From an uncultured Nocardiaceae bacterium (GTDB lineage: Bacteria; Actinomycetota; Actinomycetes; Mycobacteriales; Mycobacteriaceae), in assembly GCA_936936565.1 (NCBI GenBank), contig CAKZIX010000147.1, positions 1 through 49,892 on the forward strand: a stretch of 49,892 nucleotides of DNA, in the 5' to 3' direction. Shown here in pieces: positions 17,872-24,866 of the stretch; the first letter of the stretch is position 1, and each line of letters starts with the position of its first letter. The position numbers and the translations under genes were made by a program. The notes beneath the pieces were generated by a model, which saw nothing but the letters and a program-made list of their open reading frames with translations, made no database searches and was not told where the DNA came from.

Positions 17872-18362
17872 GGCACACCGCCCACGGCCACCGGTGCCGC
17901 GACCGGCACCACCGGATCCGGGGCACCCACCAGCCGTCTCTCGAACTCGACGAAGGCCGGCAGCGGCTTGGGCTCGAACGGCACCCGGAACGACTTCACG
18001 AAGTTGCCGAAGATGGCACGGTCACCGAACAGGTGAATCGGAATCGCGAGCAGCGCCCACTCGAATCCGATTGTCACGCACCATATTCCGATGACCGCGG
18101 CCTGCGTCACGAGGCTGTGCATGACGTTGTACAGCACGTAGTACGGCTTGGGTACGGCACCGGTTTTCGAGCGCAGATGCGCCAGGAGCCCCGGCAGATA
18201 GCCGATCACGTCGATGTAGACGAACAGTGCGATGGCCGGCAGCCAGCGCACCTCCTCGACATGCCAGAAGAAGGCCACCGTGCAGGCGATCAGCCCCACC
18301 GCGTACTCGGCTCGCAACAACGCAAAGGTTGTGCGAGTCGCGAATCGGTTCTGCAGATCCAT
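17868..18362 (-). CDS. Small polytopic membrane protein, unknown; candidate membrane enzyme
   Basis: This 164-residue protein has about four hydrophobic segments (about 13-32, 40-60, 80-100, 100-118). Polar residues lie in or next to them: FFWHVEEVRW, YIDVIGYLPGLLAHL, NVMHSLV and PIHLFGDRAIFGNF. Conserved-looking His, Glu, Asp and Arg at the membrane face suggest an enzyme rather than a plain anchor. The tail is proline/valine-rich. It lies between the SRPBCC gene (25-base gap) and an N-hydroxylase candidate (ATGA overlap). In valanimycin biosynthesis the membrane protein VlmO forms the N-N bond; a similar role here is a hypothesis from context only, since homology cannot be tested by eye. 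Confidence 0.6.
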   Translation of the reverse strand: MDLQNRFATRTTFALLRAEYAVGLIACTVAFFWHVEEVRWLPAIALFVYIDVIGYLPGLLAHLRSKTGAVPKPYYVLYNVMHSLVTQAAVIGIWCVTIGFEWALLAIPIHLFGDRAIFGNFVKSFRVPFEPKPLPAFVEFERRLVGAPDPVVPVAAPVAVGGVP

Positions 18363-18387
18363 CTCGAAACCCCCTCCCGCGCAACGG

Positions 18388-18900
18388 CTACGCGGACAAG
18401 GCGGTGTCGAGCGCGGCCACCGACAGCTTGGCGGCGACGGCGCTGCGCACGACGGGATCGTCGAGCACGACGGCGTCGCCGAGCAGCCGGCTGATCACCA
18501 GCGCGATGCCCTCCTTGAGCACCTTCGTGGCGATCGGATCCAGCACCCCCGCCAGGCTCGGGATGCCGAAGTCGAACGTCGCCTCGAAGGTGACCCGGCA
18601 GCCCCGGGGCGCCGGCGTGACCAACCAGGTGCCCCGGAAGACGTGGAAGTCGCCGTCGGTTTGCTCGAAGACGATGCGGCGCTGGTCGAGCTGGATGTAG
18701 TCGATCTCGGTCCAGCGCAGCGGCCCGTTGCGGAAATACACCTCCCAGTCGCTGGTCACGGGCCCGTCGCCCGAGTCGCGCACTTCCACCGAGCGCACCT
18801 CGTCGACGAGCTCTGGGTAGCGCTCGAAGTGCTGGATCAGCTCGAACGCGGCGTCGGCGCCGACCGTTTCGGACATCATCCGTAGTTCCAAACTGCGCAT
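18388..18900 (-). CDS. SRPBCC (polyketide cyclase/START-like) protein
   Basis: This 170-residue protein has the SRPBCC pattern: an N-terminal strand and helix (AAFELIQHFERYPELVDEVRSVEVRD), alternating strands (WTEIDYIQLDQRRIVFEQ; FRGTWLVTPAPRGCRVTFEATFDF) and a long C-terminal helix lining the ligand cavity. The fold binds hydrophobic ligands and includes aromatases/cyclases and lipid carriers. GAGG lies five bases before ATG 18900. It lies seven bases after the aminotransferase gene in the main operon. A second SRPBCC gene is at 24295. Whether it catalyses or only shuttles an aliphatic intermediate is unknown. Confidence 0.75.
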   Translation of the reverse strand: MRSLELRMMSETVGADAAFELIQHFERYPELVDEVRSVEVRDSGDGPVTSDWEVYFRNGPLRWTEIDYIQLDQRRIVFEQTDGDFHVFRGTWLVTPAPRGCRVTFEATFDFGIPSLAGVLDPIATKVLKEGIALVISRLLGDAVVLDDPVVRSAVAAKLSVAALDTALSA

Positions 18901-18907
18901 GTCAACC

Positions 18908-20155
18908 TCACTTCTCCGGATTTCTGACGGCGGTGGCTTCGGCGGCGCGCGCGTAGCGCTCCAGGAAGAACTCGATTTCGGCGTCGGTGAGGATCGCCGG
19001 CGGCGTGAACCGCAGCACGTGATCGGAATTCAGGGACAGGTTGCCGACCACGTTTTTGCCGACCAGGTCGAGCAGCAGCTCGCCGGCCAGCCCCGGATCG
19101 GCGATGTCGACACCGATCAGCAGACCCGTCCCGCGCACCGAGCAGCCGTGGCCCGCCAGGTAGTTGTCGGTGATCCGGCGCAGCTCGGGCAGGATCTGTT
19201 CGCCGATCGTCGCGGCGCGCTGTACCAGGCCCTCCTCGTGAATGGCGAGGATCGCGCCGCAGGCGGCGGCCATCGTGATCGGCGCGCTGGAGAACGTCGA
19301 GGTGTGCAGCAGCGGATCCCGGTCGAGGACCGCGAAGACCCGGTCGGAAGTGATCGTCGCCGACACCGGTAGTACGCCACCGCCGAGTCCCTTGCCGGAC
19401 AACAGGATGTCGGGCGTGACTTCCTCCCGGTTGGCACCCCACCAGGCGCCGACGCGGCCGAGTCCGGTCTGGATCTCGTCGAGCACCAGCAGGGCGCCCC
19501 AGCGGGTGCACAGGTCCCGGACCTCGCGCAGGTAGCCGGGCGCCGGAATGATCACGCCGGCCTCGGCTTGCACCGGCTCGAGAATCACGCAGGCGCTTTC
19601 CGGGTGCGCGATCAGAGCCTGTTCGAGCGCCGCGGAATCGTTGTAGGGCACGTGGGTGACGTCGGGCAGCAGGGGCCGGAACGGGTCCTGAAACACCGAC
19701 TTGGCCGTCACCGACAGCGCACCCATCGTTTTGCCGTGGTATCCGCCGACCATCGAGATCAGGTGTCCGCGGCCGTTCAGGCGCGCGATCTTGATCGCGG
19801 CCTCGGTCGCCTCGGCCCCGGAACTCGAGAAGTGGACCCGGTTCAGCCCGTCGGGCGTGGTCGCGGTCAGCAGTTCCGCCGCCCGCGCGGCCATCGGCTC
19901 GAAGAACAGCCGCGAGGCGACGGGGTGGGTGTGCAGCTGCTGCTCGACGTGCGCCATCACGATCGGATGCCGGGCGCCGGTCAGAAAGACGCCGTAGCCA
20001 CCCGCGTTCAGATAGCGCTCGCCGTTGGACATGTACAGCCAGGCGCCGCGCGACTCCACTTCGATATGTCCGCCCAGCATTTCGGCCAGGCGGGCGCGGC
20101 CGCCGCTGAGGTGGCGCCGGTACAGCTGCGAGACGCGGTTCGAGGTGTCGGTCAT
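18908..20155 (-). CDS. Class III PLP-dependent aminotransferase
   Basis: This 415-residue fold-type I protein carries class III hallmarks. They are a substrate/PLP-phosphate segment (HFSSSGAEATEAAIKIA), the LVLDEIQTGLGRVG motif with the PLP-ring Asp, and the Schiff-base Lys255 in SGKGLGGG. Acetylornithine, ornithine, GABA and other omega-aminotransferases belong here. Downstream of an aldehyde-forming enzyme (21313-22941) it could convert a fatty aldehyde to a primary amine. ATG 20155 was chosen; an in-frame GTG at 20170 overlaps the upstream stop but lacks a Shine-Dalgarno sequence. All key PLP residues are present, so it is probably active. Confidence 0.88.
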   Translation of the reverse strand: MTDTSNRVSQLYRRHLSGGRARLAEMLGGHIEVESRGAWLYMSNGERYLNAGGYGVFLTGARHPIVMAHVEQQLHTHPVASRLFFEPMAARAAELLTATTPDGLNRVHFSSSGAEATEAAIKIARLNGRGHLISMVGGYHGKTMGALSVTAKSVFQDPFRPLLPDVTHVPYNDSAALEQALIAHPESACVILEPVQAEAGVIIPAPGYLREVRDLCTRWGALLVLDEIQTGLGRVGAWWGANREEVTPDILLSGKGLGGGVLPVSATITSDRVFAVLDRDPLLHTSTFSSAPITMAAACGAILAIHEEGLVQRAATIGEQILPELRRITDNYLAGHGCSVRGTGLLIGVDIADPGLAGELLLDLVGKNVVGNLSLNSDHVLRFTPPAILTDAEIEFFLERYARAAEATAVRNPEK

Positions 20156-20166
20156 CGTCGGCTCAC

Positions 20167-21303
20167 TCACGCCAGCCGCAGCACGTCGCCGGACAGGTAG
20201 TCCGCGAGCGCCGGATTGGTCGCCGCCCGCGACGGCGGATGGAACCCGACGCACTGACAGGCCGCCGCCAGGTAGGCCACGTCGGACGAGGAGATGAACG
20301 CCATGCCGCCGAGTGCGCCGATCGCCCACGTCGCGGCGTCGACGATCGCGTCCTGGGCGCCGTAGCGGGCCAGCACCGCCCGGGCCAGCGCGCCGTTGTC
20401 GGACTCCTTGTCGGCGAGGCTGTGCCCGATGCCGCGCAACAGCAGCGCCGCCGTCTCCAGCCGGGCGCCGATCTCGGCGCGCCGGCTGGCCGCCACCGTC
20501 GGCTTCTGGAACACCCGCTCCACCAGCGCCGCGGCCATCCCCAGATAGCAGGAGGTGATGAGCAGTTCGAACCAGATGAAGCCGACGGTCTGCAGGTCGT
20601 CGAGGTCGCCGCGTTCACCCAGGCTGGTCGGCATGGCGAGGCTGTCGTCGACGAACACGTCGGTCAGCCGGACCTCGTCGCTTTCGGCGCCCGCCAGCAC
20701 GTTGCTGCGCCAGAACGGGTGCACGGTGATGCCGGGCGCGGCCGCCGGCACCAGCAGCAACACCATCTCGGTGGCCCCGTCGGCACCGGTGACGGCCGCG
20801 CTCGCCGACAGCAGGTCCATCGAGCTGGCCATGCTGCACGGGCGCTTGGCACCGCTGACGACGATGCCGCCGTCGACCCGGACCCCGGTCATCGTCGGGG
20901 CGAGAATCCCCTGCCCGGGATTGCCTTCGGCGAACCCCGACGACACCAGCAGGTTCTGATCGGCGATGCCCTCCAGCAGCGCCCACTCCAACCCGCTCGC
21001 GCGCAGGCTTTCGGCCAGCGTGAAGATCGTCGCGACCGAGAAGTGGTGCATCGCCGTGGCGACCGCGAGAGACGGTGAGCTGGCGCCGATCGCGCACACC
21101 ACCTGCATCGCCTCCAACGGTGTCGCGCCGAGGCCGCTGTACTGCTTGGGGACCAGCAGCGCCGGGCCGCCGCGTTCGCGGAACAACCGCAGGCCCGGGT
21201 TGCCGGCGCGTTCCCGTTCGCCGAACGGGATCGGCTCCAGGTCGGTGAGCAGGCCCGGCAGGTGGCTGTCGCACACCGCTCTGGCTTCGTCGAGAATTCG
21301 CAT
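20167..21303 (-). CDS. Acyl-CoA-dehydrogenase-fold flavoprotein, candidate flavin-dependent N-hydroxylase (second)
   Basis: This 378-residue paralogue of the protein at 16735-17871 shares its layout (GGPALLVPKQYSGLGA; ATAMHHFSVATIF; GAKRPCSMASSMDLL; C-terminal GFHPPSR). It too lacks the catalytic Glu motif of true acyl-CoA dehydrogenases. The ATAMHH and KRPCS segments are shared by both proteins, so they form one subfamily. It lies between the aldehyde-dehydrogenase-family gene (9-base gap) and the aminotransferase gene. A two-component flavin monooxygenase role with the flavin reductase is inferred. Two copies may form a heteromer or act on two different substrates. Confidence 0.7.
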   Translation of the reverse strand: MRILDEARAVCDSHLPGLLTDLEPIPFGERERAGNPGLRLFRERGGPALLVPKQYSGLGATPLEAMQVVCAIGASSPSLAVATAMHHFSVATIFTLAESLRASGLEWALLEGIADQNLLVSSGFAEGNPGQGILAPTMTGVRVDGGIVVSGAKRPCSMASSMDLLSASAAVTGADGATEMVLLLVPAAAPGITVHPFWRSNVLAGAESDEVRLTDVFVDDSLAMPTSLGERGDLDDLQTVGFIWFELLITSCYLGMAAALVERVFQKPTVAASRRAEIGARLETAALLLRGIGHSLADKESDNGALARAVLARYGAQDAIVDAATWAIGALGGMAFISSSDVAYLAAACQCVGFHPPSRAATNPALADYLSGDVLRLA

Positions 21304-21312
21304 CGTGGGCTC

Positions 21313-22941
21313 CTAACGAAACCGCGGTCGGCTGTCCGCGTCGGTGATGAGCACGCCCTGCAGCCGGGTGGTGCGCAGGACTGGATAGTTGGCTTCGCCG
21401 AACGCGCCGCCGGTCAGACCGGTGCCGCCGTGCGAGGGCAGCGGTGCCGAAAAGGCGATGTGCGAGCCGTTGATCTTCAGCAGGCCGCCGTTGTTGACCT
21501 CGGTGAGGAAGCGGTCGATGACGTCGTGGTCGCGGGCCCACACCGAATTGCGCAGCCCGTAGAGATTGGTGTTGACGAACTCGACGATCGAGTTGATCAG
21601 CCGGGTGTCGCTGGCGGGCTCGGGCACCACGATCGGCAGCAGCGGGAAGAACGTCTCGTGCTCGACCGCCTCCACCTCGCGAGCGGTGGCCAGTCCGTCG
21701 ACCCGCAGCACCGTCGGTTCGAGAAAGAACCCGGCGGGATCCGGGGTGCCGTCCAGGCGCAGCGCCCGCCCGCCCGACACCAGCGACGCGCCCTTGCTGA
21801 GTGCATCGGCGAGACATTTCTGGAATCCGTCGTGGCGCAGCACCGGGGAAAGCAGCACGCCTTCCTCGTCGGGGTAGCCGCTGCGGATCTCCTTGGCCTT
21901 CTCGACGACGAGGGCGATCAGCTCGTCGGCCACCGCAGGGTGCACGACGGCCTGGTTCGGGATCATGCACAGCTGGCCCGAGCCGAAGAAACACTCGGTG
22001 AGCGCGATGGCGGCGTGCTCGAGGTGCGCGTCGTGCCACACCACCACCACGTCGTTGCCGGCGAGCTCGAGAATCGGCTTCTTACCGGCTTCGACGCACC
22101 GGCGTTCGAACTTCATGCCCAGGTTGGCCCCGCCGAAATACATCACGTCGTTGACGTGCGGGCTCTCGATCCAGGCGTTGAGCACCGGCCCGGGATGCCC
22201 GCACACCGCGTTGATCGTTCCGGGCGGCGCTCCGACCGCGCGCAGCGTCGGTACGAGCAGCTCGTGCACCGCGTACATCACGCCCAGGGGCGCAGTGCGC
22301 GGCGCCCGGATCACCACGGCGTTCCCGGCCGCGATGGACAGCGCGCCGAACAGCGCGCTCACCATCGGCGCGTTCGCCGGCGGATTGACGCACACCACGC
22401 CGTCGGGCTGGCGGCGCACGATCTGGCGCTGGCCCGCACGCTGGAATTCGCTCCACAGCTGCGAGCGGTAGAACTCCCGCGCCTCCGGCCGGCAGGCTTC
22501 GAGCATGCCCGAGATTTCCCACCGGGCCAGTTCGAGCGGGTGGCCCTCCATGGTGAGCATGTGCTCGATCGTCTGCTGGTTGGCGAGCAGTGTGTCGTGC
22601 ATCAGCGACAGCCATTCGTCGACGCGCACCGACATCGGCGCGGATCGCCATTCCGCAGCGGCGGCCGCAGCGGCGGCCAGGCTGGCTTCGATGTCCCGCG
22701 CGTCGGCGACGGCGACGCGACCGGTCACCACGCCGGGCACTGCAGCCGACGGCTCCAAGTCGCCGCGATCGAGCCGGCGCTTCAGCGTCAAACTGGCAAA
22801 GGAGTCGTCGAGAACCGATCGTGCCGACAACACATAGACCCATTGTTGGGAGTCGACATTCATTCCCCCGATGTAGCTGCCGTACGACAGCAGGTCACCG
22901 TCGGTGATGATCTCTTCGGCCTCGCTGGCACGGACTGTCAT
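21313..22941 (-). CDS. Aldehyde dehydrogenase superfamily enzyme (possible acyl reductase direction)
   Basis: This 542-residue protein has an unusual N-terminal extension of about 60 residues before the ALDH core. The core has the catalytic pair: Glu292 in LELAGND and Cys325 in GSGQLCM. The NAD(P)-binding region includes NPPANAPMVS and IRAPRTAPLG. ALDH-fold enzymes either oxidise aldehydes or, in acylating or LuxC-like forms, reduce acyl thioesters to aldehydes. As first gene of an operon with an aminotransferase, supplying a fatty aldehyde for amination would fit. ATG 22941 is favoured over 22977 because GAGGG precedes it by six bases. Direction of catalysis cannot be read from the sequence. 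Confidence 0.8.
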   Translation of the reverse strand: MTVRASEAEEIITDGDLLSYGSYIGGMNVDSQQWVYVLSARSVLDDSFASLTLKRRLDRGDLEPSAAVPGVVTGRVAVADARDIEASLAAAAAAAAEWRSAPMSVRVDEWLSLMHDTLLANQQTIEHMLTMEGHPLELARWEISGMLEACRPEAREFYRSQLWSEFQRAGQRQIVRRQPDGVVCVNPPANAPMVSALFGALSIAAGNAVVIRAPRTAPLGVMYAVHELLVPTLRAVGAPPGTINAVCGHPGPVLNAWIESPHVNDVMYFGGANLGMKFERRCVEAGKKPILELAGNDVVVVWHDAHLEHAAIALTECFFGSGQLCMIPNQAVVHPAVADELIALVVEKAKEIRSGYPDEEGVLLSPVLRHDGFQKCLADALSKGASLVSGGRALRLDGTPDPAGFFLEPTVLRVDGLATAREVEAVEHETFFPLLPIVVPEPASDTRLINSIVEFVNTNLYGLRNSVWARDHDVIDRFLTEVNNGGLLKINGSHIAFSAPLPSHGGTGLTGGAFGEANYPVLRTTRLQGVLITDADSRPRFR

Positions 22942-23037
22942 TTTTCGCCCTCGGCTTCGTGTGACGTCTGCGAACATTGCCCGGATCTCCGACCGCGATC
23001 TTGAATCGGCAATGACCTAGATTCTCGAAATCGCGGG

Positions 23038-23055
23038 TGAAATCCCACTGAAATC
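23038..23055 (+). promoter_or_regulatory. SARP-type direct repeat in the ALDH / DUF2156 divergent promoter
   Basis: TGAAATC, CCAC, TGAAATC: perfect 7-mers with an 11-bp period. A third partial copy (CGAAATC, 23026-23032) lies 12 bases upstream. A weak -10-like GAAGAT begins 9 bases after the repeat at 23065, close to the 8-bp spacing of characterised SARP sites. It would drive the transferase-tRNA operon and may also act on the opposite operon. Confidence 0.55.
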
Positions 23056-23155
23056 ATTTGTCTCGAAGATTCTTCGGGACTTCAGGACGCAATTGTTAGG
23101 CTGCGGATGCAAACGGAGCCGGCCACCGGCTCGCCGGATTCGGAAGGGAGCGGCC

Positions 23156-24160
23156 GTGTTCACGCAGACCACCGATCGCCCGATCGGCCACGACGCCGCG
23201 GTGTCGGCACTGCGCACGCACTCGGACAATCCGAGCGCTTTTCTCGCGCTGAATCAGGCGAACCGCCGGTTTATGATCGAAGGCATCGACGGCTTCATTT
23301 CCTACCGGCAGGCAGGCCGGCATTGGATTCAGTTCGGCGAGCCGTTCGCCGCGGTGGCCGATCGTCCGCGGCTGCTCGAGCAATTCTGCCAGTACGCCAA
23401 GAAAGACCGGCGCCACATCGTCGCGGTGCAGCTGCAGCGGGCGGACGCCGAGTTGTACCAGGCCGCCGGCTTCACGGTGAATCAGCTCGGCGCTTCGTAT
23501 GCCGTCGATCTGCAACAGTTCAGCGTCGCCGGAAAGAAGTTCGTGCGGTTCCGGAACAAGATTTCCCGGGCGCGCCGCGCCGGCCTGGACGTGTGCGAGG
23601 CGGCGCCGTCGGATGCCGCCGACCAGCTGGCCCGGATCGACGCCCCCTGGCTGCGCCAGAAGGGCCGGTTCGCCCGCGAGCTCACCTTCCTCGTCGGCGA
23701 AATCGGCGGTCCCGCACAGGATTTGCGCCGACTGTACCTCGGTAGCGTGCACGGCCGCCCGGTCGGCTACATCTCATACGCGCCGGTGTTCGGATCCCGT
23801 CCCGGCATGCTGCACGATCTCAGCCGGCGCGTCCCGGACGCGCCGCCCGGGGTGATGGAAGCGATGAACATGCACGCGATCGAGCAGTTCCGCGCCGCCG
23901 GCGTCCGCTGGCTGCATTTCGGGTTCACGCCGTTCACCGGACTGTCCGAGGAACACGAACTGCCGTCCCACAGCGGCATCGTTTCGCGCATCGCGCGGCT
24001 GCTGGCGACGCACGGCGAGATGGTCTATCCGTCACGCACTCAGCTCGAATACAAGCTCAAGTGGAATCCCACGGTGATTCTGCCCGAATACGTTGCGTCG
24101 AAAGGAGCCTTGTCACTGCCGGCCATCATTGGCCTGATGCGCGTGACGAACACGATCTAA
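23156..24160 (+). CDS. DUF2156 / MprF C-terminal-type aminoacyl-tRNA-dependent transferase
   Basis: This 334-residue soluble protein has the tandem-GNAT pattern of the lysylphosphatidylglycerol synthase C-terminal domain. It has SAFLALNQANRRFM and FISYRQAGRHWIQFGEPFA in the first half, then the signature FRNKISRARRAGLDV (about 131-145), HDLSRRVPDAPPGVMEAM, WLHFGFTPFTGL and LEYKLKWNP. MprF proteins move Lys or Ala from tRNA to lipid, and VlmA of valanimycin biosynthesis, which resembles them, moves serine from seryl-tRNA to an alkylhydroxylamine. The membrane flippase domain of MprF is absent, which favours a VlmA-like role. GGAAGGGAG precedes GTG 23156. The stop lies seven bases before a tRNA gene. 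Confidence 0.8.
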   Translation: MFTQTTDRPIGHDAAVSALRTHSDNPSAFLALNQANRRFMIEGIDGFISYRQAGRHWIQFGEPFAAVADRPRLLEQFCQYAKKDRRHIVAVQLQRADAELYQAAGFTVNQLGASYAVDLQQFSVAGKKFVRFRNKISRARRAGLDVCEAAPSDAADQLARIDAPWLRQKGRFARELTFLVGEIGGPAQDLRRLYLGSVHGRPVGYISYAPVFGSRPGMLHDLSRRVPDAPPGVMEAMNMHAIEQFRAAGVRWLHFGFTPFTGLSEEHELPSHSGIVSRIARLLATHGEMVYPSRTQLEYKLKWNPTVILPEYVASKGALSLPAIIGLMRVTNTI

Positions 24161-24167
24161 ACCCCTT

Positions 24168-24248
24168 GGAAGGGTACCCGAAGTGGCCGACGGGGACCGA
24201 TTCTTGGTCGGGCGCAAGCCCACGCAGGTTCGAATCCTGCCCCTTCCG
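24168..24248 (+). tRNA. Atypical type II tRNA with serine-like identity but no serine anticodon
   Basis: This is an 81-base cloverleaf. The acceptor stem is GGAAGGG / CCCTTCC (7 perfect pairs, discriminator G73 at 24248). U8 and A9 are present. The D stem is CCCG/CGGG with A14, G18G19 and A21 in place. The T arm is GCAGG-TTCGAAT-CCTGC (perfect). There is a long variable region with a GCAA-capped hairpin, and no encoded CCA. Variable arm, G73, GGA start and D arm are those of tRNA-Ser. The 7-base loop TTCTTGG would give anticodon CTT (Lys); an alternative fold with stem GACC/GGTC gives loop GATTCTT (no U33). Neither reads serine codons. It is embedded in an operon between the aminoacyl-tRNA transferase gene and a SRPBCC gene. 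Confidence 0.85.
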
Positions 24249-24294
24249 CTCTAGACTGCCCATTGCACACCTCAGCAAGCGATCGGGGAAACCG

Positions 24295-24756
24295 ATGGTC
24301 GATGTTCATATCGTGGAAACCTGCGACGTCCCGGCGGCGACCGCTTTCGACTATGTCGAGGACTATCGCAATACCATAAAATTCTTGCACGGTCTGACGA
24401 AATACGAAGCCGTCGGTGCCCAGGATCGCGGATTGGGCGCGGTCTACGAGGGCACCATGAAACTGGGCCCGCTGAGTCTCACATCGCGGGTGCAGGTCGT
24501 CGAATGGGAACGCGACACGCTGCTCGCGTCCCGCTCGATTTCCGGCATCGATTCGTCGTTTCAATACCGTTTCACTCCCGTGGACGCGCAGCGCTGCCAG
24601 GTCGACCTCACCATTCGGTTCGCCGTCCCCGGCGGCCTGGCGGGAAAGGCCGCCGACCGCGCCGCGGCACCCTTCGTCCGCGCCGCGGCGCAGCGCACGG
24701 CGAACAACCTCGTGACCCAGCTCGTGACGTTTCACAACGCACGCACCGACCGTTGA
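24295..24756 (+). CDS. SRPBCC-family small protein (second)
   Basis: This 153-residue START/polyketide-cyclase-like protein starts VDVHIVETCDVPAATAFDYVEDYRNTIKFLHGL, then has strands (AVYEGTMKLGPLSLTSRVQVVEWERD; SSFQYRFTPV) and a C-terminal alpha helix (VRAAAQRTANNLVTQLVTFH). It matches coenzyme-Q-binding/START-type ligand-binding proteins of actinobacteria. GGGGA precedes ATG 24295. It follows the tRNA by 46 bases on the same strand, so the tRNA is probably cut from a common transcript. It may bind a hydrophobic intermediate. It is not obviously more related to the product of 18388-18900 than to the family at large. Confidence 0.75.
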   Translation: MVDVHIVETCDVPAATAFDYVEDYRNTIKFLHGLTKYEAVGAQDRGLGAVYEGTMKLGPLSLTSRVQVVEWERDTLLASRSISGIDSSFQYRFTPVDAQRCQVDLTIRFAVPGGLAGKAADRAAAPFVRAAAQRTANNLVTQLVTFHNARTDR

Positions 24757-24866
24757 ACAAGTCACAGACTCGGAGTATGTTCACATTTGTCGAGTTCGAC
24801 GACATGCCGTAAGTAGGCACTCGCAAGCTCGCCGCAACGACGACCTTGAGGCAGGTTGAGCCGAAG

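Noticed and set aside
23156..24160. MprF-type lipid lysyl/alanyl-transferase for membrane modification
   Set aside because: Not excluded, but there is no flippase domain and the gene lies in a SARP-linked biosynthetic operon, so small-molecule aminoacylation is preferred.
24168..24248. Ordinary tRNA-Lys(CTT)
   Set aside because: tRNA-Lys has a short variable loop and A73; this molecule has a long variable region, G73 and a tRNA-Ser-like D arm, and lies inside a biosynthetic operon.
24168..24248. Selenocysteine tRNA
   Set aside because: The GGAAG start and G73 fit, but the 7-bp acceptor stem, 4-bp D stem and lack of a TCA anticodon do not.
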